Shown: positions 1 to 6,855 of the stretch, piece by piece
How positions within the stretch are numbered: the first letter of the stretch is position 1
Layout: every line of letters starts with the position of its first letter
Assembly: GCA_964630785.1 (NCBI GenBank)
Contig: CAZVZG010000010.1
Coordinates: 62,001-126,000 of the forward strand
Source of the DNA: JADLCX01 sp964630785
Lineage (GTDB): Bacteria > Planctomycetota > Phycisphaerae > Phycisphaerales > UBA1924
DNA length: 64,000 nt
Reading direction: 5' to 3'
Translations under genes and position numbers: made by a program
The notes under the pieces: generated by a model
Database searches by the model: none
What the model was told of the DNA's origin: nothing
The model's input: only the letters and a program-made list of their open reading frames with translations

Positions 1-535
1 TCGCGGCCTGTTCGTCCCATTTTTCAACCGCCTCGCCTCCACCTACAAGACCATCGGCCTGCTGGCCATCCAGCACAGCGCCCCTGTCCTCTGCGGTCAG
101 GCGCGACGGCTGGTGTGGTCGCGGGATCAGGCCAGGGAGTCCGACGCCGCGGGGCTCTCCGAATCGCGCAGCCTCGGCTTCGCCGACTGGGCCGGCGAGC
201 CCTTCCGCTACCGCATCGACATCGGCGACATCATCATGCCCGAGGACTGGGCCGACCAGCCCGACCCGCTCTTCTACGTCACGGCCCGGTACCGCCGGGC
301 CATCGAGGGCATGGTCCGCATTGCCCCCGAGCAGAACCTCTGGCTGCACCGCTATTGGAAGAGCCGCCCGCGCCACGAGCGCCTCGGACGCCCGATGCCC
401 GAGAGCCTCAAAGACAAGATCCGCGCCCTGCCGTGGATCACCGACGAGGACATGGCCCGTATCGAGGACTGGAGCCGGCGCGACGCCGCCTCCATCGCGG
501 CGGCGGCTTCGCCGGTGGAGGCGGCGGTCGCCTGA
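1..535 (+). CDS. Lipid A biosynthesis acyltransferase (LpxL/HtrB family), C-terminal part
   Basis: The frame is open from the window edge (codons from base 2) to TGA at 533-535, giving the last 177 residues; the start lies outside. Fragments such as GLFVPFFNRLAST, the Q-A-R-R stretch and, near the end, PEQNLWLHRYWKSRP are typical of the C-terminal half of Kdo2-lipid A acyltransferases, inner-membrane enzymes that add a secondary acyl chain to lipid A. The catalytic H-x4-D motif would lie upstream and cannot be checked. A response regulator follows 75 bases downstream on the same strand. LpxL, LpxM or a related acyltransferase cannot be told apart from this fragment. Confidence 0.85.
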   Translation, partial: RGLFVPFFNRLASTYKTIGLLAIQHSAPVLCGQARRLVWSRDQARESDAAGLSESRSLGFADWAGEPFRYRIDIGDIIMPEDWADQPDPLFYVTARYRRAIEGMVRIAPEQNLWLHRYWKSRPRHERLGRPMPESLKDKIRALPWITDEDMARIEDWSRRDAASIAAAASPVEAAVA

Positions 536-610
536 GAGCGCCCGATTGCAGGGCCGCGTCGCGCTCTACCCTTTCGGAGTTCGCACCGTGCCCACGCAAG
601 GATCCAAACC

Positions 611-1018
611 ATGCCCGGCCGACTCGACGGCGTCCGCATCCTGATTGTTGACGACGACCCTGACATCCTCGAATCCATCGACGCCGCGTTGCAGGCCGAG
701 GACGCCGAGACGATGACCGTGGCCGACGGCAACGCCGCGGTGGCCGCGTGCCTGAGCGACGATCCGCCCGACGTGGTCGTGCTCGACATGATGCTGCCCA
801 AGCGCTCGGGGTTTCTCGTGCTCGAAAAGATCAAGGGGCGCGAGGACTCGCCGCTGGTGGTCATGGTGACGGCCAACGAGGGCAAGCGCCACCAGGCCTA
901 CGCCGAAAGCCTCGGCGTGGACAGCTACCTCCTCAAGCCCGTGCCGCTCTCGCAACTCATCGACACGATCGACGATCTGCTGACCCAGGAGGAGGCGGAA
1001 GAGGACGCGATGGAGTAG
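611..1018 (+). CDS. Single-domain response regulator (CheY-like receiver)
   Basis: This 135-residue protein is almost all receiver domain. The acidic cluster is D14-D15-D16, the phosphoacceptor is D59 in VVLDMMLPK, the switch residue is T87 in MVTANEG, and the conserved lysine is K109 in LLKPVP. There is no output domain, only a short acidic tail (EEAEEDAME). It probably relays phosphate to a partner protein rather than binding DNA. It lies in a co-oriented run with the acyltransferase and several small genes; no histidine kinase is nearby, so the signal is unknown. Confidence 0.9.
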   Translation: MPGRLDGVRILIVDDDPDILESIDAALQAEDAETMTVADGNAAVAACLSDDPPDVVVLDMMLPKRSGFLVLEKIKGREDSPLVVMVTANEGKRHQAYAESLGVDSYLLKPVPLSQLIDTIDDLLTQEEAEEDAME

Positions 1019-1107
1019 CCACCGCCGCCCGGCCGTCGCGCTACGCTTGGGCCACTTTGGCCCGCCGACGCACGATCATTCTGCACCGCCCGGCCGACGG
1101 AGGCGGG

Positions 1108-1395
1108 ATGGACCCGCTCGGTACGTTCAAGGAGGTCGTGGTCGCGGCCGGGAGGTTCAACGTCGGCGCGGACGGATCGGGAGCCGGGGGGTACGGCGAG
1201 GTCCCCGGCGTGGCGATCCTCCACGGCCCGGGGTTCACGCTGGAGGTCCCCGGCGACGGCAGCCCCCGCGAGGAGGTGACGCAGATCATGGCCAACGTCA
1301 CCGACGAGGACTTCGCCTGGCCCGTGCTCAGCCGGATGTGCAAAGCCAACAGTTGGAAGATGATGGACCCCGACACCGGACGGACGTTCGGCTGA
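1108..1395 (+). CDS. Conserved small hypothetical protein
   Basis: A 95-residue protein that I do not recognise. The ATG at 1108 follows a GGAGG-like stretch (acggaggcggg) closely, so I prefer it to the upstream in-frame extension, which reads into Arg-rich, non-protein-like sequence. It has no signal peptide or membrane segment. A beta-rich N-terminal half (FKEVVVAAGRF, VAILHGPGFTLEV) is followed by a helical, Trp-containing end. It sits 89 bases after the response regulator and 19 bases before the next gene, so co-transcription is likely. Confidence 0.6.
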   Translation: MDPLGTFKEVVVAAGRFNVGADGSGAGGYGEVPGVAILHGPGFTLEVPGDGSPREEVTQIMANVTDEDFAWPVLSRMCKANSWKMMDPDTGRTFG

Positions 1396-1414
1396 CCTGA
1401 ACCGCGGACCGACC

Positions 1415-1816
1415 ATGCCCCAAGAGACCAAAGCCAAAGCCGAACTCGCTGCTCCCCCTGCCTCGTCCCTCCCCGGCTGGACCGTGGACCTGAACGACGA
1501 GCAACTGGCGTTCGACGCGCTCGAGAAGGCGTTCGACTACCGCGGCGACGTCACGCTCACGCTGCGCGACGCCCGCGTGGTCACGGGCTACCTGTTCGAC
1601 CGCCGGCGCGGGCGCGGCCTGCGCGACTCGGCCGTGCGCCTGTTGCCCGCCGGCTCCGACGACAAGGTCACGATCGCGTATAGCGACATCCGGCGCGTGG
1701 CTTTCAGCGACCGCGACCCGGCCGCGGGCAAGAGTTTCGAGACCTGGGTGAAGAAGTACGTCGAGAAGCGGCTCGCGGGCGAGCGGGCCAGCATCGAGAG
1801 CGAATCGCTCGATTGA
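1415..1816 (+). CDS. Conserved hypothetical protein, Sm-like beta fold possible
   Basis: A 133-residue soluble protein of unknown function. After an Ala/Pro-rich start, residues about 40-100 alternate short strands (DVTLTLRDARVVTGYLFDRR, then VTIAYSDIRRVAFS) as in small beta-barrel, Sm-like or PilZ-like folds. The end is a charged helix (FETWVKKYVEKRLAG). It has no cysteines, signal peptide or membrane segment. It is tightly packed behind the 95-residue gene and 24 bases before the FmdB-like gene, suggesting one transcript. The fold suggestion is weak inference. Confidence 0.65.
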   Translation: MPQETKAKAELAAPPASSLPGWTVDLNDEQLAFDALEKAFDYRGDVTLTLRDARVVTGYLFDRRRGRGLRDSAVRLLPAGSDDKVTIAYSDIRRVAFSDRDPAAGKSFETWVKKYVEKRLAGERASIESESLD

Positions 1817-1840
1817 TCCCGGCAATGCCGGCTCATCACC

Positions 1841-2143
1841 ATGCCCACCTACGTCTACGAACTCCTCGACAAGCGCGGCCAGCCGACCGGCGAGACGTTC
1901 GAGCACGTCCAGCCGATGAAGGACGGCGCGCTGACCCGGCACCCGACCTCGGGCGCGCGCTGCCGCCGCGCCATCGTCGCGCCCGCGATCGCCTCCAACG
2001 CCTCGCCGATCAAGTCCAAGTCGATCCTGGGCAACAAGAACCTCGAGCGGCTGGGTTTCACCAAGTATGAGCGCAAGGGCAAGGGCTACATGGAGCGCAC
2101 CGCCGGCAAGGAAGGCCCGCGCAGCATCTCGGCCGACGAATAG
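1841..2143 (+). CDS. FmdB-like small protein with degenerate zinc ribbon
   Basis: The 100-residue protein begins MPTYVYELLDKRG and runs through FEHVQPMKDGALTRHP and GARCRRAIVAPAI. This matches the order of the FmdB regulatory-type zinc ribbon (MPTYEYxCxxCG, then FE.Q.M.D, CP.CG, R.I). The cysteine pairs that normally hold zinc are missing: the first pair lies in YELLDKRG, the second is replaced by HPTSG, and only one Cys remains. The C-terminal half is basic. It probably keeps the fold without zinc. It is the last gene of the co-oriented run that starts at the window edge. Confidence 0.65.
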   Translation: MPTYVYELLDKRGQPTGETFEHVQPMKDGALTRHPTSGARCRRAIVAPAIASNASPIKSKSILGNKNLERLGFTKYERKGKGYMERTAGKEGPRSISADE

Positions 2144-2192
2144 GACGGAACGCGGAGTGAGCAGAGAGCGCGGAGGACGCGGAGAAAGACGG
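2144..2192 (+). repeat. Dispersed ~50-bp intergenic repeat, copy A
   Basis: The sequence reads gacggaacgcggagtga followed by GAGAGCGCGGAGGACGC and a GGAGAAAG end. The same pattern recurs in inverse orientation at 2839-2889 and 22554-22604, and in this orientation at 42468-42518. It starts at the stop codon of the FmdB-like gene. Confidence 0.7.
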
Positions 2193-2325
2193 ACCTGCTC
2201 TTGAAAGCCTGGTCCACGCCGGATGATCGCGTTTGTGGTTTCAACCCGTCGACGCCAGATCAATAGTTCGATCGGGAGGTTGGCGCAGCTGGTGTGGAAA
2301 CTGGGCCTTCGGAAGTCATCGACTG

Positions 2326-2709
2326 ATGTCTATTATAGAGAGAAAACGCATTCGATGTCCGGATGGCGAAGCAGTCGAACTGCTTCGCACCGACAATGGT
2401 TGGGTATGCCCCGTTTGTGGGCGGGACGATCTGCGCGAAGAACCCTACGACTTGGAGGGTGTTCCGTCGCATGATTATTGTCCTACTTGTAAGACCTTCT
2501 TTGGTGAGGACGACGTGGCCGGGGGGTTGGAGACGCGACACGGCATGTGGAAGCGGTTGAGATTCAAGTATCTAGAATCTATCGGCTGGTCAGAGGATGC
2601 GTTGGAGAGGCTTACAAGCAATCTGCTTATTGCTCGCATGTGGCTTGACATCGATATCGAGGTGTATCAGCGACAACGGTCGCAAAGGCCGCAGGGCGAG
2701 GACCACTAA
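2326..2709 (+). CDS. Zinc-ribbon hypothetical protein in lower-GC segment
   Basis: The ATG at 2326 gives 127 residues; the frame is open further upstream but without a good start. Two cysteine pairs, CPVCGRDDL and CPTCKTFFG, about 28 residues apart, make a likely zinc ribbon. A helical, tryptophan-containing C-terminal half follows. Base composition is visibly less GC-rich than neighbouring genes (codons such as cat gat tat tgt cct act tgt), and inverted copies of a dispersed repeat lie on each side (2144-2192 and 2839-2889). This suggests acquired or mobile DNA. I recognise no known family. Confidence 0.65.
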   Translation: MSIIERKRIRCPDGEAVELLRTDNGWVCPVCGRDDLREEPYDLEGVPSHDYCPTCKTFFGEDDVAGGLETRHGMWKRLRFKYLESIGWSEDALERLTSNLLIARMWLDIDIEVYQRQRSQRPQGEDH

Positions 2710-2712
2710 ATG

Positions 2713-2778
2713 AGTTGCCTGTCGCCACGGCTCTGTAGACCGCAACCCGCCCTCAAATCCCTGAGCCAGCAGGCAACT
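2713..2778. repeat. Inverted repeat downstream of zinc-ribbon gene
   Basis: AGTTGCCTG at 2713-2721 pairs exactly with CAGGCAACT at 2770-2778. It lies just past the stop codon at 2709 and could form a long-loop stem. No U-tract follows, so a terminator role is uncertain. Confidence 0.45.
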
Positions 2779-2838
2779 GTCTCAATGCACTCAGAGTACG
2801 GAGAGTGACGGGCGAGACCCAGCGTCCACTCCGTGGGC

Positions 2839-2889
2839 TCCTTCTCTGCGTCCCTCCGCTCTCTCCCATTCCTCTGCGTTCCTTCTTCG
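2839..2889 (-). repeat. Dispersed ~50-bp intergenic repeat, copy B (inverted)
   Basis: Read on the minus strand it matches the copies at 22554-22604 (minus) and 42468-42518 (plus) in pattern: GAAGAAGGAAC, CAGAGGAA, GGGAGAG, GCGGAGGGAC, CAGAGAA. It lies 30 bases past the end of the gene at 2920-4302 and is inverted relative to copy A at 2144. Confidence 0.75.
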
Positions 2890-2919
2890 AGCCGATCGCG
2901 AACACGGGCGCCGAGCGTC

Positions 2920-4302
2920 TCAGCCCATGCCGCCGGTTTCGCCCGCCAGGTGCTCAAAGCCCATGCAGTAGCCCGCCCGCCACACCGGGAACAGCGTCTC
3001 GCACCGGAAGCCGAGGAACTCCTCCGGGTTCCAGCCGATGTGGTCGAAGAAGTACCGCGTCAGCTCGGCGTGCCGCGGGTAGAGCTCGCTCGCGGCCGCC
3101 CGCGTGCCGCGTCCGAGCAGTTGCAGTTTGGGCTGCGCGGGCAGGCGCAGGGCCCAGCGCTGCTCCTCGCTGATGTCGAGGTTGGGCGTCCATAACAGCG
3201 CGTCCAATGAGGGGCGGAACTCGCGTTCCATGTCTACATGCAGGTAGACGTCGAGGATGAGTTTGGCCGACGGGCAACTGACCAGCGACCACACCGCGTC
3301 GAGCGAGGGCCTGCGCGTGTCCGGGTCGATAAAGGGGTGCCGGCCGCGAACGGCGGTCACCACGTCGAAAGTCGCTCCGCCCCCCCCTCCCCCTCCCCCT
3401 CCGCCCGACTGCGGATCGATGACCTGCTGCAGGCTCGCGCCGCGCCCCCGCGCCGTGACCATTGGAAGCGGGTCGGTGGTGAAGGGACGGAAGATCGCCT
3501 CGGGCGTGCGACCGCGGGCCGCCTCGCGGTTGAGCAGCGTGACGTGGCGCACCTCGTCATCGCCCTTGAGCGTGTCGCCCGAGCTGAGCACCATCGGCAT
3601 GCCGCCGGGCGTCACCACGCTCCCGATCATGCCCTTGGCCAGGGCCCGCTCCAGAAACGCCGGGTCGTCCGGGGCGCGACGGAACGCGTAGATGCTCAGC
3701 GCCACGTCGCACCGGCGCCCCGTAACGCCCGCGGCCGACATGTACAGCGCCTCTCGGGCCGCCGGCGAACACACGCCCGCGCCGTCCGCCGAGGCGCTCT
3801 GGGCCGCCTCGCTCGCGCCGATGCGCTCGATGAGTTTGGAAAGGCTGCCACCCGTGACCGTGATGAGCCGCTCGAACGCCTCGACGGCGCTCTCGACGGC
3901 CTGGATGTCCGAATCGTCGATGCCCGCGTTGCGGGCGCCCTCGAGAAACTGCCTGAGCCCTTCCACCCCGGGCAGGCGGGTGATCAGCCACACGCTCGGC
4001 GTGGCGTCCTGCACGCCCTGCACCACGCGCTGGCAAGTCGCCCGCAGCACGTTCAGGTGGCGGGACATGCCGCTGGCGTGCCGCGCGTGCTCGGGCATGC
4101 GCGCGATCAGCCGCCGAAGCTCCCCGTGCAGGCGCGCGGCCACCCGTTCGGCCTCACTCCACTCGGTGGCCGAAAGCGCCCGAGCCTGGCGCGGAACCCT
4201 CAGGTCTGCTCCCGGACTGGACATCCCCCCCACGATACCCGACCGGGGCTCGGGATGCTCGACGCGGATGGGGAATCGGGTTCGGGTGGGCTTCATGGCC
4301 AT
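2920..4302 (-). CDS. Unknown-family protein P1 (paralogue of the proteins at 32494 and 34787)
   Basis: A soluble protein of about 460 residues with no recognised function. It aligns end to end with the proteins at 32494-33705 and 34787-36007. Shared blocks include an N-terminal helical segment resembling a helix-turn-helix (MSRHLNVLRATCQRVVQGVQ), AVESAVEAFERLI, the central ALAKGMIGSV region, LILDVYLHVDMEREFRPSLD, and a C-terminal HIGWNPEEFLGFR block. A poly-Gly run is encoded at about 3379-3404. The ATG at 4302 is the most upstream reasonable start; ATGs at 4296 and 4224 are alternatives, and none has a clear Shine-Dalgarno. It is divergent from the exported HAF protein at 4534. A DNA-binding regulator is possible but unproven. 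Confidence 0.75.
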   Translation of the reverse strand: MAMKPTRTRFPIRVEHPEPRSGIVGGMSSPGADLRVPRQARALSATEWSEAERVAARLHGELRRLIARMPEHARHASGMSRHLNVLRATCQRVVQGVQDATPSVWLITRLPGVEGLRQFLEGARNAGIDDSDIQAVESAVEAFERLITVTGGSLSKLIERIGASEAAQSASADGAGVCSPAAREALYMSAAGVTGRRCDVALSIYAFRRAPDDPAFLERALAKGMIGSVVTPGGMPMVLSSGDTLKGDDEVRHVTLLNREAARGRTPEAIFRPFTTDPLPMVTARGRGASLQQVIDPQSGGGGGGGGGGATFDVVTAVRGRHPFIDPDTRRPSLDAVWSLVSCPSAKLILDVYLHVDMEREFRPSLDALLWTPNLDISEEQRWALRLPAQPKLQLLGRGTRAAASELYPRHAELTRYFFDHIGWNPEEFLGFRCETLFPVWRAGYCMGFEHLAGETGGMG

Positions 4303-4416
4303 ATCTGATTGTCTGTCATGGAGTTGTGACGGTAACCGACGGACGGAACCGGCTGAAATCCCGGGGTACACGCAACCGGTTTCGCCGATTCCCAACAAAT
4401 CCATTTGCACTGGGGC

Positions 4417-4444
4417 TTGCACTCAGTGCAGAACTGAGTATAGT
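4417..4444 (+). promoter_or_regulatory. Promoter for the HAF-dockerin gene
   Basis: TTGCAC at 4417-4422 and TATAGT at 4439-4444 are 16 bp apart. The palindrome GCACTCAGTGC (4419-4429) overlaps the -35 and could be an operator, and a second TTGCAC lies a few bases upstream. Similar boxes with the same spacing occur at 33836 and 36136. Confidence 0.6.
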
Positions 4445-4533
4445 ATACCACAGTCCCGATGCCGATGCGAGCCCTTCGTGCCGGTATTCACGTGTGCAGA
4501 GGCGAGAACACAGTCCCCAACGAGGTTCACCCC

Positions 4534-5796
4534 ATGACCAAGACCCATCGCTCCGTGGTTTCCGCCGCGATCTCGGCCGCAGTCTTTGCGGCCGCGGGCT
4601 CGGCGCTGGCCGTCGATTCGTACGTCGCCACCCCCGTCCCGCCCCTGCCCGGCGGGTTCACCACCCTCGCCCACGGCGTGAACGATTCCGGCGTGGTGGT
4701 CGGCCAGGCCGACAACATGAACGGCGAGCTCGCGGCCTTCGTCTTCCAAGGCGGCGTGACCACCGAGCTCCCGTTCCTGACCGGCGGCAGCGACGCTCAG
4801 GCCTGGAGCATCAACAACTCGAACGTGATCGTGGGCGAATGCCGCGACGCGAGCAGCACCTCCCGCCCGGTCAAGTGGGAACTGGTCAGCGGCACGTGGC
4901 AAGTCACCGACTTGGGCACGCTCGACGTGAACAACGGCGGCTTCGGCGTCGCGACGCGGATCAACAACGCGGGCCAGATCGTGGGCTACTCGACCAAGGT
5001 CAACCCCGGCGCGTACCACGCCACGCTGTGGTCGGGCGGCGACAAGACCGACCTGGGCACGCTCCATTTCGTCGGCAACTTCGCGTACTCGCAGGCCCTG
5101 GGCATCGGCGAGAACGGTGAGATTACCGGCTTCGCCTACGCCACTCTTCAAGGGCCCGAGCACGGGATGCTCGTGACCGGGCGCGGCGCACAGGACGTCA
5201 CGCAGGCGGGGCAGTTCAGCCTGGCCCAGTGGCACAACGTCAACTCCAGCGGAATCCTCGGGGGCTACATCTCATCCAGTCAGACGAGCGGCGAGTTCCG
5301 GCCCGCGACCTACGACCGCACCAGCGGCGACAACAACGGTTTCACCATCGTGCCGCTCATCCCCGGACTGCAGGGCGGTTACGGATACGACATCGACGAT
5401 ACGGGACGACTCATCGGCGTGATGTTCTACCTCGATCCCGATCCCAGCCTGAGCATCTTCAAGGCGTTTGTCTCGCTCAACGGGACGACCAGCGACCTCA
5501 ACGACCTGACCACCGGGCTCCCCGGCGTGATGACCGAGGCCGCCGACATCTCCGGCAACGGCCACATCGTCGGCACGGCCGACGGCGAGTTCGGATCGGT
5601 CGCCGTGCTGCTCACGCCGGGCGTGCCCTGCGAGGCCGACTTCAACCACGATCAGGACGTGTCCGTTCAGGACATCTTCGACTTCCTCGCCGCGTATTTC
5701 GGCGGCGAGGGCAGCGCCGACGTCAACCACGACCGCAGCGTGAGCGTGCAGGACATCTTCGACTACCTGGCGCTCTACTTCGCCGGCTGCGACTGA
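4534..5796 (+). CDS. Exported HAF-repeat protein with C-terminal dockerin-like module
   Basis: A 420-residue exported protein starting at the ATG at 4534. The signal peptide is MTKTHRSVVSAAISAAVFAA with an A-L-A cleavage region. The body holds about seven HAF-type repeats (HGVNDSGVVVG, WSINNSNVIVG, RINNAGQIVG, DISGNGHIVG), probably beta-propeller-like. The last 50 residues are two dockerin-like calcium loops (ADFNHDQDVSVQDIFDFL, then DVNHDRSVSVQDIFDYL) ending in a Gly-Cys. In dockerins, D1, N3, D5, S9 and D12 of such loops bind calcium. It is divergent from P1 and probably uses the promoter at 4417-4444. Substrate or role unknown; surface attachment is inferred. Confidence 0.85.
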   Translation: MTKTHRSVVSAAISAAVFAAAGSALAVDSYVATPVPPLPGGFTTLAHGVNDSGVVVGQADNMNGELAAFVFQGGVTTELPFLTGGSDAQAWSINNSNVIVGECRDASSTSRPVKWELVSGTWQVTDLGTLDVNNGGFGVATRINNAGQIVGYSTKVNPGAYHATLWSGGDKTDLGTLHFVGNFAYSQALGIGENGEITGFAYATLQGPEHGMLVTGRGAQDVTQAGQFSLAQWHNVNSSGILGGYISSSQTSGEFRPATYDRTSGDNNGFTIVPLIPGLQGGYGYDIDDTGRLIGVMFYLDPDPSLSIFKAFVSLNGTTSDLNDLTTGLPGVMTEAADISGNGHIVGTADGEFGSVAVLLTPGVPCEADFNHDQDVSVQDIFDFLAAYFGGEGSADVNHDRSVSVQDIFDYLALYFAGCD

Positions 5797-5953
5797 CCGT
5801 CCATCGCAAGTTCTTCTCCCGGGGAGGGCCCGTCGGCGTTCGGCGGGCCTTGCCCGCTTCTCTCCCCTTCTCCCCCTCCCTCAACGTAGACCACACCGCT
5901 GGGAGGGGCAGCGCGAAGCACTCCACCCACCGCCTCCTCATCCTCCTTTTTGT

Positions 5954-5997
5954 ACAACAGGGCGGTCGCGTCCACGCCGACGCGGCCGCCTTGTTGT
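5954..5997 (+). terminator. Strong hairpin terminator between convergent genes
   Basis: The left arm at 5954-5972 (acaacagggcggtcgcgtc) pairs almost perfectly with 5979-5997 around a 6-base loop, and a T-rich stretch follows on the plus strand. It separates the convergent genes ending at 5796 (+) and 6002 (-). Confidence 0.75.
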
Positions 5998-6001
5998 TTG
6001 C

Positions 6002-6694
6002 TCACGGCTCGGTCGTCACCGGGTTCTGGTCGCCCGAAGGCGGCATGTCGATTGGCTCGGTCGGCGAGCCATCGGCCGTGGGCGCGGGCTGGAGCAGCGG
6101 CACGTCCTCGTACATGGCGGGCACGTAGTTCAGCGGCGGCACGGGCAGGGCGTTGAGCGCCCACACGCGGTGCGAGGTGACGTGCCAGGGCTCGAGGCCG
6201 CCGCGCAGGCGGACGGTGATCCCCTGCGTCGCGGGTTTGCCATCGGCGGCGGGGGGAATGCCGGGCACAGGCCGGATGAGCTCGACCTTGGCCTCGTCGC
6301 CGCTGACCCAGATGCGGGAGACGTAGTATGTCGGCAGATGCTCGTTGCCCGGTTCCATCGGCACCGCGCCAAAGCCGATGCGATCGACCACGCGCGTGTA
6401 CACCAGGCGGTTGACGCCCACCGGCAGGTTCACGGCGAACCGCGAGCCCTCCGGCGGCACGCCCAGCGGCGGCGACCACTCCGCGGGCGCGACCGCCGGG
6501 TAGCGGGTGATCGCCCAGCGAACCGCCTCGGTCATGATCGGCGGGATCGGGTCGGAGTTCGGGTTGGTGAATCCACCCACGCCCTGCTCGGGCGGATAGA
6601 CGTTGTAGCCGACGCACCCGACGGAACCGAGCAGCGTGGCCGCGATCGCGGCGGAGAGCAGAACGTGGGTGGGGCGGAATGGCGGGGTGGGCAT
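6002..6694 (-). CDS. Putative lipoprotein
   Basis: A 230-residue protein from the ATG at 6694. The N-terminus is a hydrophobic segment followed by LLGSVGC, a lipobox placing the lipidated cysteine near residue 27. The remainder is Pro-rich with short beta stretches (TYYVSRIWVSGDEAKVEL, GITVRLRGGLEPWHVTSHR). I do not recognise a domain. The longer upstream frame is Arg/Pro-rich and unlikely to be coding. It is divergent from the GH172 enzyme at 6856 and convergent with the HAF protein. Its function is unknown; periplasmic or outer-membrane anchoring is inferred from the lipobox. Confidence 0.7.
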   Translation of the reverse strand: MPTPPFRPTHVLLSAAIAATLLGSVGCVGYNVYPPEQGVGGFTNPNSDPIPPIMTEAVRWAITRYPAVAPAEWSPPLGVPPEGSRFAVNLPVGVNRLVYTRVVDRIGFGAVPMEPGNEHLPTYYVSRIWVSGDEAKVELIRPVPGIPPAADGKPATQGITVRLRGGLEPWHVTSHRVWALNALPVPPLNYVPAMYEDVPLLQPAPTADGSPTEPIDMPPSGDQNPVTTEP

Positions 6695-6855
6695 CGTCGT
6701 TCCTGTGACTGGGTGGGGGCGGGGGGTCGGGTCGGCGTGCAGAGAGCGGGCCGCCGGTGAGCGTTGGTCGCGGATCAGATAGTATCGCCCGGGCTGGGTC
6801 CGGCCGCACGCGGGCGAGCCTGCCGCGCCCGAGTCCGGCCAACAGGAGACGGACC

